A DNA stretch of 33,512 nucleotides from Colwellia sp. (lineage in GTDB: Bacteria > Pseudomonadota > Gammaproteobacteria > Enterobacterales > Alteromonadaceae). Position 1 is the first letter of the stretch, and the number at the start of each line of letters is the position of its first letter. Under the pieces are notes generated by a model. It was not told the DNA's origin and did not search any database. It saw only the letters and a list, made by a program, of their open reading frames with translations. The stretch spans positions 1-33,512 of the forward strand of contig JAHDIK010000027.1 of NCBI GenBank assembly GCA_020630795.1, written 5' to 3'. The translations under genes and the position numbers were made by a program. Below are positions 17,217 to 25,454 of this stretch, piece after piece.

Positions 17217-17714
17217 TTATACTCTCAGGGCTTTTTCGCCTCTAGCAATACCCACACAGCCAGAGCGAGCTGATTCAATAATTTCCGTTTCGTTATTGAG
17301 GGTTTCAATAAACGCGTTAATTTTATCTGCGTCGCCCGTTAATTGAATCGTGTAAATTTGCTTACCAATATCGATAATTGATCCTCTAAAAATATCGGTA
17401 ATACGTTTTACTTCTGTTCGTGACTTGTCGTTCATTGCGAGTACTTTAATCAGTAGTAGTTCACGTTCAACGTGTTTTCTGTCTGTTAAGTCGGTTACTT
17501 TTATTACGTCGATAAGCTTATTCACTTGTTTAAGTATTTGTTCAAGTATTTTGTCGTCGCCACGTGTTGCGATAGTGATGCGCGACAAAGTGTTATCTTC
17601 GGTTGGAGCAACGGTTAAACTTTCAATATTGAACGCTCGCTGCGAAAATAAACCAACAATGCGTGATAATGAACCTGGTTCATTTTCTAATAAAATAGCT
17701 AGAATACGGCGCAT
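17217..17714 (-). CDS. ilvH: Acetolactate synthase small (regulatory) subunit
   Basis: The regulatory subunit of acetohydroxyacid synthase III type, about 165 aa, which binds valine for feedback control and stimulates the large subunit. The N-terminal ACT domain is at about 3-78 (ILAILLENEPGSLSRIVGLFSQRAFNIESLTV), and the C-terminal domain at about 82-160 (SGCVGIARGEKALRV end). The ATG at 17714 is preferred over an upstream in-frame ATG (17741): it gives the family N terminus [12 protein letters not shown], overlaps the ilvI stop by one base (TAATG), and has AAAGGAGAA 8 nt before it. It is translationally coupled to ilvI. Confidence 0.95.
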   Translation of the reverse strand: MRRILAILLENEPGSLSRIVGLFSQRAFNIESLTVAPTEDNTLSRITIATRGDDKILEQILKQVNKLIDVIKVTDLTDRKHVERELLLIKVLAMNDKSRTEVKRITDIFRGSIIDIGKQIYTIQLTGDADKINAFIETLNNETEIIESARSGCVGIARGEKALRV

Positions 17715-19444
17715 TATGCTTTTTCTCCTTTCTTGATCCACATTTCATCTACCGCACCATGGCGAATTTGCATTGGGTAAACGTGCTCTTTTTCATCGAC
17801 TAATATATCTAAAAATACTAATTTGTTTTTAATTGAAAACGCTTCTTCGAGTTTTGTATCAAGCTCACTTAACTCGTTAATTTGAATCCCTACATGGCCA
17901 TAAGCTTCTGCAACTTTAACGAAATCTGGCAACGACTCCATGTAAGATGAAGAATGTCGACCACCATAAATCATGTCTTGCCATTGTCTTACCATACCTA
18001 ATGAGCGATTGTTCAAACTCACAATCACGACTGGGAGGTTGTATTGTAAACACGTTGAAAGCTCTTGAATGTTCATTTGAATAGAACCATCACCCGTAAT
18101 ACAAATAACATGGCTTTCTGGGAAGGCGAGTTTTACGCCCATGGCAGCAGGTAAGCCGAACCCCATGGTGCCTAAGCCGCCTGAATTTATCCATTGGCGT
18201 GGTTTTGCAAACGGGTAGTATTGTGCGGCAAACATTTGATGTTGACCAACGTCAGAGCACACATAGGCTTCACCGTTTGTAATGCGGTACATGCTTTCTA
18301 CTACATGTTGAGGTTTTATTTTCGCGCCTTCTGCTTCAGGTACGTAACTTATACTTTTTACTGCGCGCCATTGGTTGATTTGATCCCACCACTGAGATAA
18401 CGCTTCTTCGTTAGGTTCGAAGTTTGTTTCTTTTAATTCATCAAGCAGCTGTTTAATCACAATATCAACTAAGCCAACAATTGGTACGTGAGCATTAATG
18501 GTTTTAGAAATAGACGTAGGGTCTATGTCTACGTGAATAATTGTCGCGTTAGGGCAGAACTTTTTAACGTTATTGGTTACTCTGTCGTCAAACCTAGCAC
18601 CAAGCGCCAAAATAACGTCGGCATTAGCCATTGATTTGTTCGCTTCTAAGCTACCGTGCATTCCTAGCATACCAATAAAGTTTTCGTGGGTGCCTGAAAT
18701 GCCACCTAACCCCATTAAGGTGTTGGTACAAGGAGCTTTTAACGTTTCTACGAGTTTTGTTAGTAATTTAGATGCGTCAGATAAAACAATACCACCACCA
18801 GAATACACAACTAGCTTTTTAGCTTCGGAAATAATCTTAACGGCTTTTTTGATTTGTTTCGGGTGACCTTTAGCTGTTGGATTGTAAGAACGCATTTCTA
18901 CGTTTGTGTTGATTGAGAACTCACCTTTATTTTGTGGAATAAGTAAATCTTTAGGTAGCTCAACAACAACGGGTCCAGGGCGACCTGATTTAGCGATATA
19001 AAAAGCTTTTGCAATAACGTTGGGTATGTCTTCAAGGTTTCTACAATTAAAACTGTGTTTTACGATAGGGCGGGAGCAACCTATGATGTCTGTTTCTTGG
19101 AACGCGTCATCGCCGATTAAGGTTGTTGCAACTTGTCCTGCTAGCACAACCATTGGAATAGAATCCATATAAGCGGTAGCTATACCTGTAACACAGTTTG
19201 TAGCACCAGGGCCTGAGGTTGCTAACACAACACCAACTTCACCTGTTGCTCTGGTATAACCGTCTGCCATGTGAGTTGCTGCTTGTTCATGACGTACAAG
19301 AATATGTTCAAAATCGTCTTGCTGAAATATAGCATCGTAAATGTCTAAAACTGAACCGCCGGGATAGCCAAATACGTATTTTACGTCAAGCGCGGTAAGT
19401 GCTTTAACTACCATTTCAGCACCAGTAAATAGCTGCTTTGTCAT
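17714..19444 (-). CDS. ilvI: Acetolactate synthase large (catalytic) subunit
   Basis: A 576-aa ThDP-dependent enzyme that condenses two pyruvates, or pyruvate and 2-oxobutyrate, at the first common step of valine, leucine and isoleucine synthesis. The N-terminal pyrimidine-binding domain has the catalytic Glu53 in [18 protein letters not shown]. The central FAD/transhydrogenase domain spans about 190-330, with GARFDDRVT. The pyrophosphate-binding domain has the ThDP/Mg motif [14 protein letters not shown] ending in the SLNN of the motif. It pairs with ilvH downstream. Upstream are a leader peptide and an intrinsic terminator, so expression is likely controlled by attenuation (see 19519-19660). 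In E. coli ilvIH is instead best known for Lrp control. Confidence 0.97.
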   Translation of the reverse strand: MTKQLFTGAEMVVKALTALDVKYVFGYPGGSVLDIYDAIFQQDDFEHILVRHEQAATHMADGYTRATGEVGVVLATSGPGATNCVTGIATAYMDSIPMVVLAGQVATTLIGDDAFQETDIIGCSRPIVKHSFNCRNLEDIPNVIAKAFYIAKSGRPGPVVVELPKDLLIPQNKGEFSINTNVEMRSYNPTAKGHPKQIKKAVKIISEAKKLVVYSGGGIVLSDASKLLTKLVETLKAPCTNTLMGLGGISGTHENFIGMLGMHGSLEANKSMANADVILALGARFDDRVTNNVKKFCPNATIIHVDIDPTSISKTINAHVPIVGLVDIVIKQLLDELKETNFEPNEEALSQWWDQINQWRAVKSISYVPEAEGAKIKPQHVVESMYRITNGEAYVCSDVGQHQMFAAQYYPFAKPRQWINSGGLGTMGFGLPAAMGVKLAFPESHVICITGDGSIQMNIQELSTCLQYNLPVVIVSLNNRSLGMVRQWQDMIYGGRHSSSYMESLPDFVKVAEAYGHVGIQINELSELDTKLEEAFSIKNKLVFLDILVDEKEHVYPMQIRHGAVDEMWIKKGEKA

Positions 19445-19518
19445 ATTGTTGCCCTTTGTTTACTTATCAAGTTATTGCATGAAAATATAAATAGTGAACT
19501 ACATTTTTATTAAACATT

Positions 19519-19553
19519 AAAAAACCCTCGGCCTTAGTTAAGAGCGAGGGTTT
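19519..19553 (-). terminator. Attenuator terminator in the ilvIH leader
   Basis: On the minus strand, AAACCCTCG (19553-19545) pairs with CGAGGGTTT (19530-19522). The stem is extended by CTTA/TAAG in the apical part, and six Ts follow (19524-19519). It lies between the leader peptide and ilvI, 75 nt before the ilvI ATG, so it would stop transcription before the structural genes. Its 5' arm CCTCGCT (19549-19543) can pair perfectly with AGCGAGG (19599-19593) at the leader-peptide stop codon, which supplies the alternative antiterminator. Confidence 0.88.
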
Positions 19554-19597
19554 AATATGAGTATATTTATTTTTTACTTCTACACTACTTAGCCTCG

Positions 19598-19660
19598 CTA
19601 TGGTTTGATAACCACTACGACAAGGAGGACTATGTTGAGTAAAGTATTAAGTTTCATCAT
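19598..19660 (-). CDS. ilvIH leader peptide (branched-chain amino acid attenuation)
   Basis: A 20-codon open frame, MMKLNTLLNIVLLVVVVIKP, encoded in the ilvIH leader. Twelve of its residues are Leu, Val or Ile, with an uninterrupted run I-V-L-L-V-V-V-V-I. Codons are varied (GTC, GTA, GTG, GTT; CTC, CTT, TTA; the rare ATA). The TAG stop is at 19598-19600 and overlaps AGCGAGG, which is complementary to the terminator 5' arm. This is the classical architecture: stalling on Val/Leu/Ile codons leaves AGCGAGG free to form the antiterminator, and full translation masks it. Two adjacent ATGs (19660 and 19657) are possible starts, and the ribosome site is weak. The peptide itself is presumably non-functional. 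Confidence 0.88.
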   Translation of the reverse strand: MMKLNTLLNIVLLVVVVIKP

Positions 19661-19679
19661 TAGAATGACTTTTCATCGT

Positions 19680-19696
19680 CGTGCCTGTTAGCACGG
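19680..19696. repeat. Small hairpin upstream of the ilvIH leader peptide
   Basis: CGTGC (19680-19684) and GCACG (19691-19695) form a 5-bp stem around a 6-nt loop, just before the leader peptide. It probably lies in the 5' end of the transcript. Its role is unknown. Confidence 0.35.
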
Positions 19697-19721
19697 AATG
19701 TTTAAATAAATAATTATGCTA

Positions 19722-19750
19722 TTTTTAAAGGGTTTAATTGGTAGTGTCAA
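19722..19750 (-). promoter_or_regulatory. Putative sigma-70 promoter of the ilvIH leader
   Basis: On the minus strand a consensus -35 TTGACA (19750-19745) is followed after 17 nt by TAAAAA (19727-19722), a 4-of-6 match to the -10. It would start transcripts near 19715, about 55 nt before the leader peptide. The -10 is the weak part of the call. Confidence 0.5.
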
Positions 19751-19968
19751 TCAATTTTTACAAATATTGATTATTTCTGAAATATATATTGTTTTACTTC
19801 GTGTTGACATCAAAATTTAATGGTTATTTGGGCGTGTTTCTATTATTTTAGATGGCAATAATCATTAAAACTCATGTGTAATCGTTGTTTTAAGGTATTA
19901 ATTTTATTGCAAAATTTAATTGTTCGATTACACTTTATGTATTCGTATTACTTGTGAATAGGGCACCC
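19751..19968. other. Divergent intergenic region between ilvIH and the HD-GYP gene
   Basis: Together with the ilv leader this makes more than 300 bp without a large gene. It is very AT-rich. A TTGACA at 19804-19809 points toward the HD-GYP gene but has no good -10 at normal spacing. Nothing else is recognised. Confidence 0.5.
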
Positions 19969-21510
19969 ATGGATAACTTTTTGTTTAAAGATGAACCTGA
20001 AGAAGCAACTAACCCAAAGGTTAAAGCCGATAAAGTATGGAAAATACTGATAGTTGATGATGATGAAGCTGTACATCAAGTTACTAAGTTAGTGTTAGCT
20101 GATGCAGATATTGAACACAGAAAGTTAGAAATTCATTCCGCTTATTCATCTGAAGAAGCTAAAGAAGTGTTATCTGACAACGATGACTTTTGTATGGTGT
20201 TCTTAGACGTTGTTATGGAAACTGACGACGCAGGACTGCAATTGGTCGGTTGGATACGTAAAGAGTTACAAAACCAAGCAATACGTATTGTGTTAAGAAC
20301 AGGTCAAGCAGGAACTGCACCTGAAGCTACGGTAATTAAAGAATTCGATATAAACGACTATAAAGAAAAAACAGATTTTACCGCGGGAAAAATGATTACT
20401 ACGGTTTATGCAAGTATTCGTGCATATCGCGATATTATGACTATCCAACGAAGTTTGGATGGTTTTAAGCAGTTGATTAAATCTACTCATGAATTACTTA
20501 AAATTGATCAATTCAAAGCGTTTGGCTCTGCCGCATTAGATCATTTAATGACGTTGATGGACGTAGAAAGCTCGGCGTTATACATTGCGCGAAATCAATT
20601 AGATTTTGAACAGGCAAGCTCCAATTTAATTATTGCATGTACGGGGAAGTACGTTAGTGAGTCTGAAAGTTTAGAAACGTCAGATATCGACGACGAAGTA
20701 AAACAACGTATTCAAGAGGTGTTTGCAACCAAGCAAAGTTATTCGGACGACACATGCTTTGTTGGCTATTACGAAACGGCTAGCAATACTTCTTCCGTGT
20801 TGTACATTAATTTTGATGACGACGCCGAGCACTTTAAAGCGAATTTAGTCGAGCTATTTGCAACCAATGTAGCCTTGATACTTGAAGGTTTGTCTAAACG
20901 TCACGAAGTTGATCGTACCCAACGCGAGTTACTGTATATTGTTGGTGAAGCGATAGAAGCACGTTGTAAAACAACAGGTGCTCACGTCAAGCGAGTTGCG
21001 CTTATATGTTCGTTATTTGCTGAAAAACTTGGGCTGAATGAACAGTTTATCGAATCAATACGCTTAGCTGCTCCGCTGCATGATATTGGCAAAATTGCTA
21101 TTCCAGAACGTGTGTTAAATAAGCCAAGCAACCTTGATGAAGATGAGTGGTCAATTATGAAAACTCATGCGGAAATCGGTAGCGAAATATTGTGTCAGTC
21201 AACCTCAAGCGTAGCTAAGTTAGGCGCCAAGTTAGCAAAATATCATCATGAAAATTGGGACGGTAGTGGCTACCCCGATGGATTAGCTGGCGATAGTATT
21301 CCTATGGAAGCTAGAATTATGGCTATTGCGGATGTATTCGATGCCATGGGAGCAGAGCGTAGTTACCGAAAACCACACTCAGATGAAAAAATTAAGGAAT
21401 ACATTTTATCGCAACGTGGTGTTAAGTTTGACCCTAAGCTTGTTGATGTATTTATCGAAAACTTTGATGAATTAATTGCAATTAAACAAAACAACCCAGA
21501 CAATAATTAA
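19969..21510 (+). CDS. Response regulator with REC, DUF3369 and HD-GYP domains (c-di-GMP phosphodiesterase candidate)
   Basis: A protein of about 513 aa that would hydrolyse cyclic di-GMP in response to phosphorylation. The receiver domain is at about 23-155 (ILIVDDDEAVHQV, phosphoacceptor Asp80 in MVFLDVVM, LRTGQAG, KEKTD). The central sensory region of the DUF3369 type is at about 165-310. The C-terminal HD-GYP domain is at about 320-505, with LHDIGKI (His371-Asp372) and HHENWDGSGYPDG (about 426-438), so the metal and GYP motifs are intact. The ATG at 19969 is preferred over a GTG at 19954; AGGG lies 5 nt before the ATG. It has no adjacent cognate kinase gene on its strand. It converges on the NarL-type regulator, with 28 bp between them. 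Confidence 0.9.
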   Translation: MDNFLFKDEPEEATNPKVKADKVWKILIVDDDEAVHQVTKLVLADADIEHRKLEIHSAYSSEEAKEVLSDNDDFCMVFLDVVMETDDAGLQLVGWIRKELQNQAIRIVLRTGQAGTAPEATVIKEFDINDYKEKTDFTAGKMITTVYASIRAYRDIMTIQRSLDGFKQLIKSTHELLKIDQFKAFGSAALDHLMTLMDVESSALYIARNQLDFEQASSNLIIACTGKYVSESESLETSDIDDEVKQRIQEVFATKQSYSDDTCFVGYYETASNTSSVLYINFDDDAEHFKANLVELFATNVALILEGLSKRHEVDRTQRELLYIVGEAIEARCKTTGAHVKRVALICSLFAEKLGLNEQFIESIRLAAPLHDIGKIAIPERVLNKPSNLDEDEWSIMKTHAEIGSEILCQSTSSVAKLGAKLAKYHHENWDGSGYPDGLAGDSIPMEARIMAIADVFDAMGAERSYRKPHSDEKIKEYILSQRGVKFDPKLVDVFIENFDELIAIKQNNPDNN

Positions 21511-21538
21511 GCTAGATAACAAGTAAGCGAGGCAACAA

Positions 21539-22198
21539 CTAAGCCTCTTCAACTAACCCGTGGTTAATTGCATACCGCACAAGATCAGCAAAAGACTCTA
21601 GTCTTAACTTTGACTTTATGTTTCTGCGGTGTGCTTCTACGGTGCGAAAGCTAATTGATAGCTTTTGCGCAACTTCTTTGCTTGAAAACCCTTGTGCAAT
21701 ATACGAAAGAATAACCTGCTCGCGGGTTGTTAGCTTATTCTTTTCTGGTTGTATGGGATTTTCAATTAACATTTTAGCAATAGAGCCACTAAAGTGCGTG
21801 TTACCTTTTGCTACGGCGGTTATTGCGTAATAAACTTCTTCTGAAGAGGTGTCTTTTAAAACGTAACCACTTGCTCCTGCTTGTACTGCACTACTTACAA
21901 ACTCTGGACTGTCGTGCATACTAAAAATAAGGACTTTAGTATTTGGCAATTGTTCAGAAAGAATTTCAGTGGCATCAATACCGTTTAGGTTAGGCATGCT
22001 AACGTCCATTAATATAACGTCAGGCTTTAATTCCATCGCCGCTTTTAATGCTTCACTGCCGTCGTTTATTGCATCAATTATTTCTATGTCGTCGTAGTAG
22101 GCTAAACATGCTTTTAGACCGTTCTGCACCATTGGGTGATCATCTACAAGTAGAACGGTAATTTTAGGTGTGCTGTTATTATCCATTTGATTGTTCAT
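21539..22198 (-). CDS. NarL/FixJ-family response regulator, partner of the adjacent sensor kinase
   Basis: A response regulator of about 219 aa. The receiver domain is at about residues 12-128 (VLLVDDHPMVQNGL, phosphoacceptor Asp65 in VILMDVSMPN, the conserved Lys in GYVLKDTS). The LuxR-type helix-turn-helix is at about 152-212 (LTTREQVILSYIAQGFSSKEVAQKL and FRTVEAHRRNI). It follows and overlaps the histidine kinase gene, so the two form one two-component operon. The exact start is uncertain (GTG 22210, ATG 22198 or ATG 22186), none with a strong ribosome site. Its likely target is the divergent TRAP operon through the palindrome at 23674-23697 (inference). Confidence 0.92.
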   Translation of the reverse strand: MNNQMDNNSTPKITVLLVDDHPMVQNGLKACLAYYDDIEIIDAINDGSEALKAAMELKPDVILMDVSMPNLNGIDATEILSEQLPNTKVLIFSMHDSPEFVSSAVQAGASGYVLKDTSSEEVYYAITAVAKGNTHFSGSIAKMLIENPIQPEKNKLTTREQVILSYIAQGFSSKEVAQKLSISFRTVEAHRRNIKSKLRLESFADLVRYAINHGLVEEA

Positions 22199-23609
22199 TA
22201 TTATTTTCACTGTTCAAATTAGATTTATTAAAGTGGTTTACAAAACTTGCTGTTGGCAGCTTTATTGTTGTAATTGTACCTTTGCGTGATGACGAAATGT
22301 CAAAATGCCCCATGTGGTACTCAACTCGTTCCGCTAAATTTCGTAGTCCAATACCATTAGTAGAGTTGATTTGAGTATCTATGTCAAAACCTATTCCATC
22401 ATCTTTTATAATTAAGGTTAACCATTTAGATTCTATTGAAAGGTCGATACAAACATTATTCGCTTTTGCATGTTTACGTATATTGGTTAACGATTCTTGC
22501 ACCACGCGATATAGCGTAGTATTGATAAAGTCGGGCAGTAGCTTTCTTAGAGACGGTTTATTTACCGCAACGTTAATAGAGGTTTGTTTACTAAAATCAT
22601 TCACTAACGCTTCTATCGCCGAAGATAAACCTAATTCATCAAGTATTTGCGGATGCATATGATGAGATATTCGGCGAACCTCTTGAATAGCAAAACCTAA
22701 GTTTTCTTCTGCTTGTGTTAGTGGAACGGGTTTCTCTACTTGTTGTTTTTTAAGGAATAAACTGGTTGCTTCAATGGAATACTTTATTGAAATTAAAATT
22801 TGAATAATACCGTCGTGTAACTCTCGTGATATATGTCTGTTCTCTTCTTCTTGAACGTCAATCACTCGTTGGCCTAACTCACTTATTTTTTCTTCTGCTT
22901 TCTTTTTGTGATTAAGGTTTACAATTATGCCTGAGATAAAAATAATGAAGATAGAAGTTAGTGCAACAACGAGTATGATGGTTTTAGTGTTGTGAATATG
23001 CCGGTCTATTTCCGATTGAATATCGCTAAGTTGTTGGTTAACTTCGTTTAAATACACGCCAGTTCCCATCATCCAATCCCAACGGTCAATATACACCGCG
23101 TAACTCATTTTCTCTTCGGATACGCCTTTAGATGGCTGGCGCCAGTTGTATCTGAAAAAGTCTCCGCCGTTTTTCGCATTCTTAATCAGTTCTTGAATGA
23201 CTTTGTTGCCGCTGTTGTCTTCTAAATCCCACCATACTTTGCCAACTCTGTCGGGTTCTTTAGGGTGTACGATGTTTGTTCCTTTATCGTCGTACATAAA
23301 AAAGTAACCATCATCACCGTTATACAACATGCTATTAAGTACTTCGGCAATTGCTGATTTTGCTACATCTTCTTGTGCGTCAAATCGATGATAAATATGT
23401 TCGATGGATGAAAATGCGATCGACGTATAGTTTTCAAGTTCTTGCTTCTTTTGCGTAATTAAAAATGAGCCTAATGCATCGACGTTCTTTTGAGATAAAT
23501 CTCTATATTCATTGGTTACCAAGTAATAGGTAATAAAGGCGGTAATAATGACTTGGAGAATAGCTAAATAAAATAAGCGAAGAGGCAAGGTCATGGGTAT
23601 TCCAATCAT
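22179..23609 (-). CDS. Cache-domain sensor histidine kinase (HisKA_3 type)
   Basis: A 476-aa membrane sensor kinase. Transmembrane segments are at about 10-31 and 209-231 and enclose a periplasmic single-Cache domain (about 45-195, with GDDGYFFMYDDKGTNIVHP and RWDWMMGTGVYL), a type that commonly binds small carboxylates. A HisKA_3 dimerisation domain contains the phosphorylated His265 in ISRELHDGIIQIL. The HATPase domain has the N box (ESLTNIRKHAKA) and G boxes (KDDGIGFD, NGIGLRNLAERV). It is upstream of and overlaps its response regulator, and lies divergent from the TRAP transporter, suggesting it senses the transported acid. The start could be ATG 23609 or ATG 23594. Confidence 0.93.
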   Translation of the reverse strand: MIGIPMTLPLRLFYLAILQVIITAFITYYLVTNEYRDLSQKNVDALGSFLITQKKQELENYTSIAFSSIEHIYHRFDAQEDVAKSAIAEVLNSMLYNGDDGYFFMYDDKGTNIVHPKEPDRVGKVWWDLEDNSGNKVIQELIKNAKNGGDFFRYNWRQPSKGVSEEKMSYAVYIDRWDWMMGTGVYLNEVNQQLSDIQSEIDRHIHNTKTIILVVALTSIFIIFISGIIVNLNHKKKAEEKISELGQRVIDVQEEENRHISRELHDGIIQILISIKYSIEATSLFLKKQQVEKPVPLTQAEENLGFAIQEVRRISHHMHPQILDELGLSSAIEALVNDFSKQTSINVAVNKPSLRKLLPDFINTTLYRVVQESLTNIRKHAKANNVCIDLSIESKWLTLIIKDDGIGFDIDTQINSTNGIGLRNLAERVEYHMGHFDISSSRKGTITTIKLPTASFVNHFNKSNLNSENNNEQSNG

Positions 23610-23673
23610 TCTTATTTAAGGTTATGGTTTTTAATGCTAACAAAATTTTTGCGTAGTTTCTGTTTAGTATAAA

Positions 23674-23697
23674 TGCCTAGGTATATATACCTAGGCA
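23674..23697. promoter_or_regulatory. 24-bp perfect palindrome in the kinase/TRAP divergent promoter region
   Basis: The half site TGCCTAGGTATA (23674-23685) is followed directly by its exact complement TATACCTAGGCA (23686-23697). It lies between the two-component operon and dctP, centred about 73 bp upstream of the dctP -10. This is a suitable place for an activator site. The natural candidate protein is the NarL-type regulator encoded next door (inference). Confidence 0.7.
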
Positions 23698-23734
23698 AAT
23701 ACACGTAGAGACTTAGGTGTTCGCCCGTATAGTT

Positions 23735-23763
23735 TTCATACTGAAATTTTGTAAAAGTATAAT
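23735..23763 (+). promoter_or_regulatory. Putative promoter of dctPQM
   Basis: A consensus -10 TATAAT (23758-23763) has a weak -35 TTCATA (23735-23740) at 17 nt. A perfect -10 with a poor -35 fits an activator-dependent promoter, in line with the palindrome upstream. Confidence 0.55.
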
Positions 23764-23805
23764 GGATGAAAAAAATAAACTTAAACAAATGAGGGGAAGG
23801 AAAAT

Positions 23806-24876
23806 ATGTCTAAATCAATATTGCTTAAAGCATTGGTTGTTGTGACGTTTGCATTTTCAGGATTTGCAAATGCAGGAGATGAAAAAGTTCGTTGGCGGTT
23901 GGCAGAAACATGGGGCCCGAATTTCCCTGTTTTTGGTGACGCCTCTAAAAACATGGCTCGACTTGTTAAAGAAATGTCAGATGGTCGTTTCATTATTCGT
24001 ATCGATTCAGCCAATAAGCACAAATCTGCATTAGGTATTTTCGATTTTGTTAAAGCGGGCCAGTATCAAATGGGTCATTCAGCGTCTTACTACTGGAAAG
24101 GTAAAGACTTCAATACGTTGTTCTTCACAACGCTTCCATTCGGTATGACAACACCAGAACAGTATGCTTGGTTCTATCACGGCGGTGGTATGGAATTAAT
24201 GAAAGATGTATACGACAAATATGGCGTAATGTCTTTCCCTGGCGGTAACACGGGTAATCAAATGGGCGGTTGGTTTAGAAAAGAAATCAACTCTCTTGAA
24301 GATTTAAACGGTCTTAAAATGCGTATTCCTGGCTTTGCTGGTGAAGTATTAGCTAAGTTAGGTGCCAAACCTACGAATATCGCTTCTGGTGAGCTTTACA
24401 CTGCGTTAGAAAGAAACACTATTGACGCATTAGAGTGGGTTGGCCCTTCTCTTGATTTACGAATGGGCTTCCATAAAATCGCACCATTTTATTACACGGG
24501 TTGGCATGAACCAGCAACTGAGTTGCAGTTTATGGTTAACCAAAAAGCATACGATAAACTACCTAAAGATCTGCAAGTTATCTTAAAAACAGCAATGAAG
24601 TTAGCTGCTTATGACATGTACACTCAATCTACACATGAAAGCGGTAAAAACTTAGCAACCATTCAAAACGATTACCCTAACGTTAAAATTCGCTCTTTCC
24701 CTAAACCTGTAATGCAGGCGATTAAGAAAGCGAATGATGATTTATTAGCTGAATTTGCTGCTAAAGATCCTAAAACTAAAGAAATTTTAGATTCAATTCA
24801 CAAGTATCAAAAGCAAGTACGTGGTTGGACTAATTTCTCTGATAGAGCGTATTTAGATAACTTTGATTCAAAATAA
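23806..24876 (+). CDS. dctP: TRAP transporter substrate-binding protein (TakP/FcbT1-like)
   Basis: A 356-aa periplasmic binding protein. The signal peptide is at residues 1-23 (cleavage after FANA). The mature protein has the DctP fold: WRLAETWGPNFP at the start, FPGGNTGNQMGGWFRKE (about 144-160), the conserved Arg173 in LKMRIPG that contacts substrate carboxylates in this family, and DALEWVGP with Trp211. This signature groups it with the branch that includes the 2-oxoacid-binding TakP and FcbT1, so a 2-oxoacid or a similar monocarboxylate is the best guess. The ligand is not proven. A strong GAGGGGAAGG site precedes the ATG. It is the first gene of dctPQM, separated from dctQ by a hairpin. 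Confidence 0.93.
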   Translation: MSKSILLKALVVVTFAFSGFANAGDEKVRWRLAETWGPNFPVFGDASKNMARLVKEMSDGRFIIRIDSANKHKSALGIFDFVKAGQYQMGHSASYYWKGKDFNTLFFTTLPFGMTTPEQYAWFYHGGGMELMKDVYDKYGVMSFPGGNTGNQMGGWFRKEINSLEDLNGLKMRIPGFAGEVLAKLGAKPTNIASGELYTALERNTIDALEWVGPSLDLRMGFHKIAPFYYTGWHEPATELQFMVNQKAYDKLPKDLQVILKTAMKLAAYDMYTQSTHESGKNLATIQNDYPNVKIRSFPKPVMQAIKKANDDLLAEFAAKDPKTKEILDSIHKYQKQVRGWTNFSDRAYLDNFDSK

Positions 24877-24890
24877 TTAAACGATAAATT

Positions 24891-24922
24891 AAAAATACCT
24901 GCATATTCTGCAGGTATTTTTT
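24891..24922 (+). terminator. Terminator-like hairpin between dctP and dctQ
   Basis: A 13-bp perfect stem, AAAAATACCTGCA (24891-24903) and TGCAGGTATTTTT (24909-24921), with a 5-nt loop and six Ts in total at the end. The dctQ ribosome site AAGGG follows at once. It probably lets only part of the transcripts reach dctQM and may protect the dctP 3' end. Confidence 0.85.
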
Positions 24923-24932
24923 AAGGGCTAGC

Positions 24933-25454
24933 ATGAATTTTTTAACCAAAATACTAGGGAAGGCCATAGACGTAGTAGGTAGCTTATGTAGCTTGCTGAT
25001 GTTACTGATGGTACTTAACGTATTTTACGATGTGGTTATGCGTTATTTTTTTAATGATGTAAGCATTGGTATGCAAGAGCTTGAATGGCACTTATTCGCA
25101 GCAATGTTTATGTTTGGTATTGGCTATACGTTGAAAGAAGATGGGCATGTGCGTGTCGACGTATTTTATGATCGCTTTTCAATAAAAACTCAATCTATTA
25201 TCAATATTATTGGCTCGTTGTTTTTTGCGTTGCCATTTACACTTCTGATTATTTATTTCAGCGTTGATTACGCTTACGAAGCTTACGAAATGGGAGAGAA
25301 AAGCGCGGATCCTGGTGGTTTACCACATCGTTGGATTATTCGAGCGGTTATTCCTGTTTCTTGTATCTACCTTATTTGTTGTATTTTTTATGTGCTTTTG
25401 GAGCAATTTAAAAACCTTAAAAGCGGTAAATTGATAAAAGGAGACGAAGCATGA
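24933..25454 (+). CDS. dctQ: TRAP transporter small permease subunit
   Basis: A 173-aa inner-membrane protein with four hydrophobic segments, at about 12-34, 48-68, 88-110 and 130-155. The DctQ signature region YDVVMRYFFNDVSIGMQELEWHL (about 30-53) and DGHVRVDVFYDR are present. With DctM it forms the Na+-driven membrane part of the transporter. The ATG has AAGGG 5 nt before it, immediately after the hairpin. The stop overlaps the dctM start by 4 nt (ATGA). Confidence 0.93.
   Translation: MNFLTKILGKAIDVVGSLCSLLMLLMVLNVFYDVVMRYFFNDVSIGMQELEWHLFAAMFMFGIGYTLKEDGHVRVDVFYDRFSIKTQSIINIIGSLFFALPFTLLIIYFSVDYAYEAYEMGEKSADPGGLPHRWIIRAVIPVSCIYLICCIFYVLLEQFKNLKSGKLIKGDEA

Noticed and set aside
17715..17741. 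Longer ilvH start at 17741
   Set aside because: It adds nine residues not seen in the family and lies inside ilvI; the ATG at 17714 has the ribosome site and the TAATG coupling.
21529..21547. GAGGC...GCCTC hairpin between the HD-GYP gene and the NarL-type regulator as a terminator
   Set aside because: The stem is only 5 bp, it extends into coding sequence and has no T-run on either side.
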